Origin: Mytilus trossulus
Taxonomy: Eukaryota; Mollusca; Bivalvia; Mytilida; Mytilidae
DNA length: 64,000 nt
Reading direction: 5' to 3'
Assembly: GCF_036588685.1 (NCBI RefSeq)
Contig: NC_086380.1
Coordinates: 66,104,180-66,168,179, forward strand
The notes beneath the pieces are model-generated. The model was not told where the DNA came from, ran no database searches, and saw only the letters and a list, made by a program, of their open reading frames with translations. This document shows, in pieces, positions 44,601 through 56,600 of the stretch. Numbering within the stretch: position 1 is the stretch's first letter; each line of letters opens with the position of its first letter. The translations under genes and the position numbers were made by a program.

Positions 44601-47600
44601 GCAATATTTTTTCGATTTTCAGTTGAAGTTCATCGAGCCAGAGTTGTATGCCAAATTTTACTGAAATCTGTGACATAGCCCATTTACTGTAACTTGACCT
44701 TAAAGCAGTTTTGCAGAATTATCCATCTTTTAAAATATAAAGCTTTACAAAAAAAAGAAGTTAGCTAACGCCGCCGCCATTACTTATATCAATGTAAATT
44801 GTGTTGATGTTGTATTTTTATGACAGAAGTTGAAGCTTAAGATAGAAAAAAATATGTTTCTTTGAATAGTGCCATTGATTTAGGATTTTGTATTTAGTTT
44901 TCGGTATAAAACATGAAGAAACATAAATAATGCAAATGCTCTTAACGTAGTGTATAGCATAATCATCAACCTACTTTGATCCATGCGCAGTTATTGAGGC
45001 TGGTTTGATCGAACCAGATGTATGGTGTCTAAATGTAAGCCTTTTTGGTTCAAGCTAAATGTAAGCAACAATTGTTCTTTCTGAATTTAGATATTTTAGT
45101 TTTACACAAGAAATTCTACACAACAATGATCGACAAAAGGGATCATTTGTCTTTCCCCTTTTTTGTCCCTTTTGTGAAAGGTGAATCTACTTGGCACCAT
45201 CCTACGGGATTTATATCCCGACTCGTTCGCTATACCCGTTTCTGTAATGACGGTTTGTGTTTCAATGAGCATACCCTTCATTGTTACATGGACATTTTTG
45301 GTAAAGTTGTTAACCGAGCCTGGAATTAAGGTCCGGATAAGATTATCTATTGAAAATATCCCCCCTCCTCCCGATTCGTAGCAATGAACTGATAATGATT
45401 CCAAGTTATGTACGAAATAATTCATGGAAGCCATAGCCATTTGTTCGAAATTTACACATGGCGTGGGCCATGATATTTGAATTTTATTCAGAGCCTTACG
45501 GAGGGAAAAAATTAACGAATATCACGTCCAAGGCCATGTGTAAATTTACAACAAATCTATGGCTTCCATGAATTATTTCGATTTTAATGGGACAAATACG
45601 GTCGTTTAAATACTGAAGCGAGGGTGGGAAGGCCATGTGTGCTGCTGTTCTTTCTTACTCCCTGTGAGATAAAGCTTACACTTTCTCATAAATCTATAGC
45701 TTGCATGAATTAATATTTCGTTAATAACCGCCAAAAAAATGTACTTTATTCTTTTAATAATCAAACTAAACATGTGCCATTTTTAATCTACATGTTTTTC
45801 TCGTATCCTACTGTCAAATCCAAAGATGACATTTCGTAACTAAGGTACCGCAATGTTGACTTGCTGACATCAATAAATATGCGAATAAAGAATGGAAATG
45901 CACCAAAAACTTTCGCGGAATTTTATTTTATTTTGATTTGTAGCTTTTTCCGATCTCTTGGGAATTAGTTCTTTTTGTTATGTATTCAAATAAGAATAAA
46001 AGTTTTGTAGTTTAATTTATTTCAACTTCAGTTTTTTAAACAAAATATCGGCAAAGCGTTTGCAAATAGGTTCTGATGCATGTGGACTTACGTGGGAGGT
46101 ATATTGTAACATCCATTGTTATGTATCTCTCTGATTCTGCGCTAAGTATAAGTATATCGGGAATTTTATCACGGACGGTGTTGTTTACAAAGCGAAATAA
46201 GCACGTCATATTAGAATCTTTAGTAAATCCTGATTTACTGGTATCTGTTTAAAAGTTAGCATTGGTAGCATTCCCAAGATAAACAGTTCATATATTTAAA
46301 ACAGTTACGGTGTTCATATTTTCACAAACTAAGAAAATAGAGCAATCCTTTTTACTATCTAACAGTTTGCTTAGAATCACAAATCTGTATCACAGAATTC
46401 CGTATTAAGATTAATGAAAATGTTTACAGATGAACTATGAAAAACCAATAAATAAATGATGATTCTGATTGAATATTTTAATAGATCCTGATTTGCTTCC
46501 TTTTGCTGGAACGTCTGAAGATTTTCGAAAACTGCTATCCACTGGATCATATGAGTCGTTTGAAAATAGAGTTTTCCTTTGTGGAAGTTGTGCATGTGGA
46601 AAGTCCACCCTAGCAAGTGTTTTAATTGGTAGCCCAATACCACTTACATGGAAATCAACAGATGGATTAGTCATACACTTTGGGCGTAATGGTATCAACT
46701 TGGAGAGTTTTGAGATGGTCCCTTTAAAAGAAGGTAAAGTAGTTTGAAAATATAAGACGTGGATATTGTTATACATAAAGCATAATAAATTCAAAGATAG
46801 GCATGAAAAGTTCATACATTGGCATCGTTAAACTGTTGATATTTTCACAAGAAAAAATAAATATGGTAATCTTTTCCTTTGATTTATAAATACCTTAGTT
46901 AATACAAAATTCCAGGGCTTGTTTTTCCTTTCGTGGTTTCCTTCAAATAGACATTGGAGCTATTTGAGCAAGAGTTCCAAGTTGTAAGAATTTTACGGAC
47001 GCCATTCCAAGATTGTTGACCATTAGGAAATATCTGTTTCACATATGACGACGGAAATGTTCCTAAGGTCGTAACGAACACTCCATTTCCCCTTTTTCTG
47101 TCCAGAGCACCTGCTATCAACCCTGTTATGTTGTGATGTTTGTGTAGCTCAGTCTTAAGTTTTAAATGTTGTGTTTATTGTATTGTTTTTGTTTTTGTTT
47201 CTTGTCTTTTTTTTTCCTGTGCCTTATTTTTGACTTATGAGTTTGGATGTCCCTTGGTATTTTTGACTTATGAGTTTGGATGTCCCTTGGTACATCTTTT
47301 ACCATTTAACAGTTTTAAACAGTAACGTTTTATTAAACATTGCATTGTTTCACAATACTTCAGATTCAATATGATATAAATGACTGGTAAATATTGTCAA
47401 TGAAACCACTATCCTTCAAATAAAAGTAAAGCTGCTGCATTTTTTCTTCATAAATACGAATGTAAGTTCACTGGTGACATATTATCAACACAATGTAAGT
47501 TGGAAACAATGCTTATAATGCCCTTACGAAAATAAGCATAGGTAATATTCGTATATATAATGACATCTCACGAAATTGAGTAGGTCAACATTACGAGAAA

Positions 47601-50600
47601 AGTCGGGGTTTTATGAAATCAGCTGTATTTATAAAGTGCAGCCTACATTTGTACATCTGTAAATGTGTACAATCATCATTTAGTAGTATAATGGATAAAT
47701 CAGACTTATTTATCAGATACTAGTATTCGGATTTTGTTATTGATGAATAAAGGCGGCTTAATACCGCAATCCCACTAGGCCACGGTCGCACTACGATCTG
47801 TGCAAAAAGTGAAAAAAAATGACGATCGTAGTGCGATCGTGCAGATCGCAGTAAGGTCGTAGTACAGTCGGTTCAAGGTCTTCATGATCGTGATGATCGT
47901 GGCCAACTTTGAACATGTTCAAAATAATCGTGGTGCGGTCGTGGCAGATCAGATCGTAGTAGAACGTAATGCAAGCGCAGTACGGGCGTAGTAAGATCGC
48001 ATAGGTCGATGTACCCTCGTACCGAGAGCGTAGCGAAAGTGCTCTTCTAGTCGGGGAGACTGCACTACGATCTCACTACGATCATCACGTTCTTACCGCG
48101 ACGAAAACACGCTCCCACTACGACTATAGACCATAGTACGATTTGAGCAAGCCCATGTTGTCCTCATCACGCTGTTCTTACGACACGACTACGTTCATAC
48201 TACGATCATCATGCTCATTGTCACTGTTTTATAAAATTTATAAAAGTTTTCCAGTTATTGTTTGTCTGTATGTAATTTGGACCTTTTGTCCTTTATATCC
48301 AACGGCTTTATCATTTGGGACACATCTGTGTCACCCCTTCGGTCGTTCACTAAAGCATCAATTGATCTTGATGGACCAGCACTAAGTTGTGATTCAGGTT
48401 AGATTGGTCAGTCTGACAGATCTATTCTGGAACATGATTCGTTACTATTAGATTGCCCTCTGCCTCTACCTCTACCCTTACCCTTACGTAAATTATGGTT
48501 GCATAACTGCTTTGTTTCCGAGAAATTCTACGTATCAATGATAATTTGAAGGAATGATACAGCATTTATTTGGAACACGATGTTAACGTTATTGCTGGGA
48601 GCGTAGTATGATTGTAGTATGGCCATGGTAAGAGCGTGCTATAATCGAAAAAAAAACGTGGTTGGATCGTGTTGAGATCGGATCAATCGTGGTATGGTCG
48701 TAGTGAGGATGTGATGAGCGTAGAAAGATCGTGAAAAATGTAGTGAGGTCGCAGAATAAGCATGGTGAGAACGTGGTATAAGCGTAGCGGGATCGTTGAA
48801 GAAGCGTAACGAGGTCGTAGAAACAACAAGATTAAACGAAAATTAACATTTTCATGCCGCTCATACTGCGAGGTCACCACGATCTGAATTTATTTTAGAT
48901 CGCGGTGAGCGTGATGCGATGGTGGTGTAGTGTGACTTGGGCATAAGGAACACTTTAATATCTTGACTTACATTTAGAAATTGACAATGAGGGTCGGTTG
49001 AAAACAAAAATTTACGACAAAATGGATGATTTCAGCTTTCCAATTGTGAACTTTCCATTTCTAAGTAGCAACATTCCAGCATCACCTGCATACGGGGTAT
49101 TTATCACCCATTTGATACGATATCCTCGTGCATGCATTTCCTATCATGATTTTCTTGATGGAGGGTTGCTGTTCACAAGGAATCTATTAAACCAAGAGTT
49201 CCAAATGGTGAAGTTGAAATCATCCCTTCGTAAATATTACGGACGCCATCACGAGTTGAGTGACCGTTATGGAATAAACGGTTCACAAATGATATCGGAT
49301 ATGTTCCTTACGTCGTAACTACAAGCAACACGACGGGTGCCACATGTGGAGCACAATCTGCTTACCCTTCCGGAGCACCTGAGATCACCCCTTGTTTTTG
49401 TTGGGGTTCTTGTTGTTTATTCTTTAGTTTTCTATATTTTGTCATGTGTACTATTGTTTGTCTGTTTGTCTTTTTTCAATTTTAGCCGCATGGCGTTGTC
49501 AGTTTATTTGAGATTTATGAGATTGACTGTTCCTTTTGGTTTCTTTCGTCCCTCTTTTATTTTGTTTGTCGTCGTCATCAATATTTATGAATTGCACATT
49601 TTATTTAATAAGCACATTCATAGTCTGATACATTAATGTTTCCTTTAATGCCGAGTGAAAACATTTTTTTTCAGAAGAAAGAGGTCATAATGTGTTGACC
49701 AAGTTAGTAATTGGAAAACCAAATCGTGAGATCACTAAACGTCAAACTATTGATAACCAACAGGACTCGTGCTTTGCTCCATCCTCTATTGATTTGACAG
49801 AATTAAATCTTCAGGTTACTAAGACTAATGCTAATTTCAGTCCAGAAGTTTCTCTATGCACCGATGATGACGTTGTGGAAAATGAGGTCTTACCAGGGGA
49901 AAACACCAGTACATCTGAAATAAACAATACTTCATTAATTAGTCTGCCTAATGTGAAAAGGGTTGAAGCCTATGCTGTACATGAAGACATTTTGAAAGTA
50001 GTTAAGAGTGGTCAATACAAAGTTAAGATTGCACCTTCAGATTTAGTTGACTTTGGTGGTCAAAGGTCGTATGATATGACCCATCAGTTATTTGTACAGC
50101 ACGGTGGTACATTTGTGGTGATGTTTGATGGCAGTAAGGATTTTCAAGAACCTCTGACAGAATATCCTACGGGTGATATTTCTAATGAAAGTAAGTACAT
50201 CCTTATGACAATTGATAATATATATGAATAATTCAGAACGGCACTTGGGAATATGTCAAATAGACAACAACCCGACAACAGAGCAGAAAACAGCAGAAGA
50301 CCACCAATGGGTCTTCAAGGTGGTCCTCAGGTGGCACATACATTTACTTAATTTGTTTAAAACATCACACCTCACATAGGCCTGCGGCTCCTGGCTTGCG
50401 ACAGGAGCATACATGCGACGGGATATAACATGTTTTGTAAGATCTTAAATGTCCCCTTATACCTCCAGCTAATGTAGAAAAATAGAAACAAATATCAAGT
50501 CGCACAGTTAACTATGTTTAAAAGAAGTACGAGTCCGATGTCTAAAGCACCTAATGTGCCTGTCCCACGTCAAGAGCTTGTAATTCAATGGTTGTCGTTT

Positions 50601-53600
50601 GTTTATGTATTATATATTTGTTTTTTCGTTCATCTTTTGTTCATAAATTAGGCCGTTAGTTTTCTTGTTTGTATTTTTTTACATTGTCATTTCGGGGCCT
50701 ATGCTATATATAGGCTTTGCTCATTTTTGGATGCCGTATGGTGACCTATAGATGTTAATTTTTGTTTCATTTTGGTCTCTTGTTGAGAGTTGTCTCATTG
50801 GCAATCATATCACATTTACTTTTTTATAAGCAAAATGACAATGATAAATAAATAATCAAAGAAGTACTAGCAGTTACTGAAATGTTAAATATATAAGATC
50901 CATTTATCACATCTTGGATTAATTTATTTGACAAAAGTCAAAGGCAGGAGGAAATGTTTTTGTGTTGTCTTTCGACCCCTCTACCACAAACTTTGTTTTT
51001 CATCGACACGTATAAAAATTGCGGTTTTTCAGTTAAAAGTTATTTATATAAAAATAATTGCGTAAGATAAAAACGGAATTCAGAGTTGCCTATATATTTA
51101 TTCAAATACGAATATTTAGATTACTGTCAAAATGTAACTAGAAAGTCATTATTATTCACTCAGGATTATGACAAAAATCTGAAAATGAACAAAGAGGCAT
51201 ATGCAAGGGGGAAACTTATTTGAGTATCCGTATTTTTTTTAGCTATTGTGAAACATTGGGTCAACTCAATACTCACCTACTGTGTTGATGATAGTAGTAT
51301 CATGCCAAAGATCTTGTTTGCTGCAACGCATAGGGATATTCTCTCAGATGTAAGCATTCATATTTGTTAACGCATTTTTTTTTCATTTAATCGATGCTTA
51401 TTCGACAAAGTATATTTTTCATTACGGAACGTAAGCTATACAATGCCGAAACATGACAAATTTCAAATGCATTGGAAAGTTTAATTCGCGAAACAGACAC
51501 ATGTATATTATTGTGAGGCTAAATATGAACAGATAGAACACTCCTTAACCTAGGACAATGATGTTACAGCACAACATAATCGCGCACTAGTTAAAGATAG
51601 GATTATCCCTTCAGGTCAACATAGAAATATATCCGAATATAGACTAATTGCACCAAGTAACGACCAGACCATATTCGTAGTTAACACCGTTATTTGAAAG
51701 CCAATTACGATAAATGAAACATATTTCCAAGGGAATATTATTAATCGTTGCTTATCCAAAGAATGTAGGGTAAAGGGGTCATTAACTGTCAGAAAAAAAC
51801 AGGACTTAGTTCAATGCTAAAACATAAGATGTATTTGATTTGTTTGTTAGCGTTGTGTATTATTTTCTCAACAGGATATGCAGACGAAAAGGAATAACGA
51901 ATTTGTAAAGAGAGTCACTGAAATGTTTGGTTCCCATAAAATGAATAAACACATTGTCTTCGATCCGGTTTTCTTCATAAACGGTACCGACAAAGACGAT
52001 CAAGAAATACAGCATTTGAAAAACCAACTTGTCACTATTGCTCGGAACCAGCCATCTTGGGGACTACGACGGCCAATAATTTGGGTCCCAATTGAGATTC
52101 TGATCGATAATATGATCAAAGATAATATTCATATCATACCAAAAGCATACTTAGCTGAGGCAAACAAAATGAACAAAGATTTAGGACTTTCTGACAAACA
52201 AATGGACGAGTTTCTGTTAACACAACACGCATTGGGCAAAATCATGTACTTTGATCAAGCGGAACTTAACAATTTTATCATTCTGTATCCTCCTGCATTG
52301 GTCAATATTCTGAGGTCATTCATCACAGATGAAATGTTTTGGCCCAAAGATGAGACCCTAAGAAGTATTCTAAGAAGAATGACAGAAACAGGTAAAATAT
52401 ACAAAACAGACCTCATTAAGCTATGGCAACAGAAACAATTCGTTCATCATATACCAGATGATGACTTCAAAGAGTTCATTATTCAGGTCCTTGTACATCT
52501 CGATGTTTTGGTCCTGCCAAAACGATACTCTGGCCAGGATGACACACACATAGATTATTTTTTAGTTCCATGCACAGTTAAACACAAGATGCCGATGTCC
52601 TTTCTGGATGACAAATCATTTGCAAACAGAACAATTGCGTTGGTCTATCACATACGACAGTCATCCATACCGTCGGCATTGTCTTTCAAACTGATAGGTG
52701 CTGTTAGTGGTATTTGGCCTATCAAAGAGGTGAACGCACGTCCATTATTATACCATTCCTCAGCTGTACTATGTGTTGACAGCCAAACTGAGTTTCGAAT
52801 AATAGTAGAAGACAACAGAATTGTCGTCTATCTTACAAACATGTCATCTAGGTCTTGCATCTCCCCAGATATCGCAGCCAGTATTCAAGATTGCTTGACG
52901 GTTACTTTACAAGCTGTTTTGAAGTTTTATTTAATCAGCATAGGAAAAAACCACCAACAAGTAAATGTGTCGAATCTCTTTCACATTGAAGTCGGAGAAG
53001 TTTGTTGCAGAGCTCCATGTGTGATATCAGTTTCAAAGGCAAAACAAACTCCTGAGTGGGTGTGTAATAGTGGAAATACACATTTCTCTAGAGATCCTTT
53101 ACTGTGGATTTTTAACAAGGTAATTAATCTTATGAAATAGACAAATTAGCAAATTAATTTGGGAGTTCCTCTGTTGAATAATTCGTAAGATTAAAGATAT
53201 TCTTCCTCAGAGCATGCAATGATTTGTACAATTATCTTAGAGGTATTGCGCATTGCGGCGGTGATATCAAAAAGGTATTAACCTGTGATCAGGTCTAGTT
53301 TATGGTGAATCAGTATTGGTAGGACAATGATATTTGGTATGTAGTTGTATAAGCATTGGCACATCTTATTACCATGATAATTGTTTGGAACTGCACTCTC
53401 AGTCATGGTCTATCGACTTTAAAACTTTGCTTAGTTAGCATGTTGTAGTTTGTGATTATGTCAGTTTGTGGATAACTAGTTGTGGTATGTCAATGATATT
53501 TGGTATGCAGTTGTATAAGCATTTCTCAGATCCATGGAGATTTTTTGGTCCCGCCCTTCAGTCATTGTTTGTTGACTTTGAAATTTTGCTGAGGCAACAT

Positions 53601-56600
53601 GTATTAGTTTGTTATATCAGCATTGCTTGCGCATTTTTGCCTAGACGCCACAAATATCATTGAGATGATTACCGAAGACTGTTGATAATCATGTTAACAC
53701 GATGTTTACATGATAATAGATCAATAACGAACAAGTGCAATACAATTTTTGTAGGTCTGTTTGATTTTATGTTTTGAGTTAAAAAATAAGTCCTTTTTAT
53801 AGTTGAATATAACTAATACATGCGTACATGTAGCCTCTGTCTACGTAAGGAGCTAAATCAAAGTTATCTTGAATACGGATTCACGGCAGGTCGAATTATT
53901 ATCTTTTTTTAAACATGTTTTGACAAATTTGGGCCAAAGTAACTGTGTATTACGAAGCATTATTTGTAAATTCCTCTTATATTAAAAATTGAAAAAAAAG
54001 ATTCTATATCATCCTTAGCTTTTGCAATTTGAAGTTATAACGTACTTATTTATCTCTTTGTTATATTATCTATCATAATGTATCTTCGAAATATTTTTCA
54101 GACGCATCAAGAGTGTTCATCCAATTGCCCAGGTAAAGTAATTAAGTTCATGATTTATAATCATGAAATCAGGATTCATTTAATGAATAATTTCTATAAT
54201 ACCAAGGTCGGATGAATGTCCATGGCCAATTCTCTTTCAAATCTAAATTAGGTATTACGGATGAATCAATACCATTAATTAAAAGCAAACCGACAATCGG
54301 TGGAAGAAAAACAAATAAATACAAACAACAAAATGCAATCCACTACACATACAAAATACAGCATCAAGAACCTTCTAAAACTGCAGTTGAAATATCAACA
54401 GTTTCTGTACCAAATTTGGCATCTTAAGTCTTGTTGATGTCCAACAAACAGTTATAAATCATATTCGATAATGAAATAAATAGAGGAAGAAGAGGATCCG
54501 TTTCCATGCAGTGGAACACAATAAAATTTCATTGATAGCATGCGTCTGACAAACTTCCCTTAATAAATGCAATTTGAAATTGATATATGAAATACCACAT
54601 TTACAGCTTTTAGACAAGCGGCAACTTTAAAGTATGCAAAATTTCCTTAAGGCAAACAGGCCTTATAATAATTTCAAATACATAATTGGAAAATATACAG
54701 TATGTTGCGAATCGTGAATTAGACCGCTTACTAATGAGCTGATGATACCCTAGGGAACAAACACTGGCAATATTGGTCCAGTTTTCATATGTAAAAATAA
54801 CATTAAAACTTTCGTATTCTACGCGCGTGGTTTGATTAACCTTCTGTATGTTCATTATGAACGATATAATTCTAAAGAAAGAAAGCTATGCATATTTACA
54901 ATCTTTGTGAGTAAAGAGATAAAACAATTATTTTAAAAAGATAGACATTTCAGCGATCATAAACTTTGGCCAAGATATTTAGGATCATTTTGAAATGTTT
55001 GATTAGTGGCGAATCTAATTCCATTTGGTTTTAAATCATGTAAGTATCGGAGTAATGACTTTAAAGCTGATGATTAACCGTCGGAAATAACAGACCAAAA
55101 CATGCAGGATCAATTGGGTCCAAGCTCTATTGTTCGAACACGATTTAAAAAAATACTTGCTAATTCAATTCTAGTATTATCGTCTATTTGTAAGAGATTA
55201 TTTTTTATATTTAGGTCTGGACGAATCTGTCCTGACAATGTCACCAAGTGAGCAACATCTATCAAGACTTGCCTATCAACTGAATATTCAAAGTTGTAGG
55301 GAGTTGATAATTAACCTCGGGATACAACTGAATGACTGGGAAGATATTGAGTACAGCTACATACGCATGCCGCTTATTATCAAAATCATGGCATTGAATT
55401 TCTGGAAAACGACAAACATAGTGGGAAGACCAAACAAATCATTCAACAACTTGCTAGATGCACTGAAGGCAGTTGGCGACACAAGGCATTTACTTTGCAA
55501 GGTTTGAAAAGTCTTGTTTATTTTTTTTCATTTACACTCATACTTTATTGATAGTGTTGACTTCCCTGTCTTTTTGACGTATATTTCATTCAAAATAGCA
55601 AACGTTTAAGATTTCATAGTATACATCTTGATCTATAACCTGTCATTTATCCTCTGTTTAATTTCTTATCTTATGATCTACGCTTTTAATAAAATATATT
55701 AACATCGGTTCCGATAGTCAACTTTAACACACCTTGTTCAAAGAGCCAACCAAGCTTTTCTCATCATTTGGCTTTCGTCGTCGTCTGTTTACTCTTACAA
55801 AAATCGTCTCCTCTGAAACTACTGAACTGAACCTAATCATTTTTTTCTTCACTCATCATGGGGTTTTTATTTATAAAAGGATTACCCTTCGTGCTACCCA
55901 ACATTGCTAAAAATAAAACATAAGTGTAAACGTATGTTTTGTCTTTTATTGTCAAAATAAAGTAAATATAAAATTGACAGGACATAATGTCCAGAATTTT
56001 TAACTCTACTAATTGTTAATTGTTAATCTGTTCGACATCTTATTGCACTAACATGAAACATCTTACCACTGTTGTCCTTATTGCCTTTATCTTGAAAACT
56101 ATATTAGGTAGAGATAAACTTTAAGACTTTTATCGTAATTGACACTCTTCTCATTAAAAGATTTATTGATGACAATTTTTACCAAATTATGCGTTTTTGC
56201 CATATAACTATAGAATTATAAAAGAGAAACAAAAACTTAAAAGCAAAACTTATCAAGACGACATATTCTACATTTAAGACAATTCGGAGGAAACTTTCTG
56301 ACGACTCCTTATTGGAATTATATTGTCCTTTAATAAAAATGCAATTATATTGTTTTCGTGTTTTGCCTGATAAAAATTAAATATAAAATAGAATATTTTC
56401 ATAACAAACATGATTCCCAAACAGGTCAAATTTGGCCGAAAAAGTAAATAGATGTCACTATTCATAAGCATGAATGCCCTTGAATGAGGATTTTGTACCG
56501 TTTTATGTGTTTTGAACAAAAATAGAGACTTAACAGACCAAAGTTCTCAGCATTACAAGATCGACATCAACCGTGAGTGTAAATTTGACCTAAAATGTAA

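Noticed and set aside
45045-45440. Overlapping open frames on both strands (94 and 112 codons)
   Set aside because: They shadow each other, have no recognisable motif and adjoin a foldback element; no splice-phase support links them to the gene.
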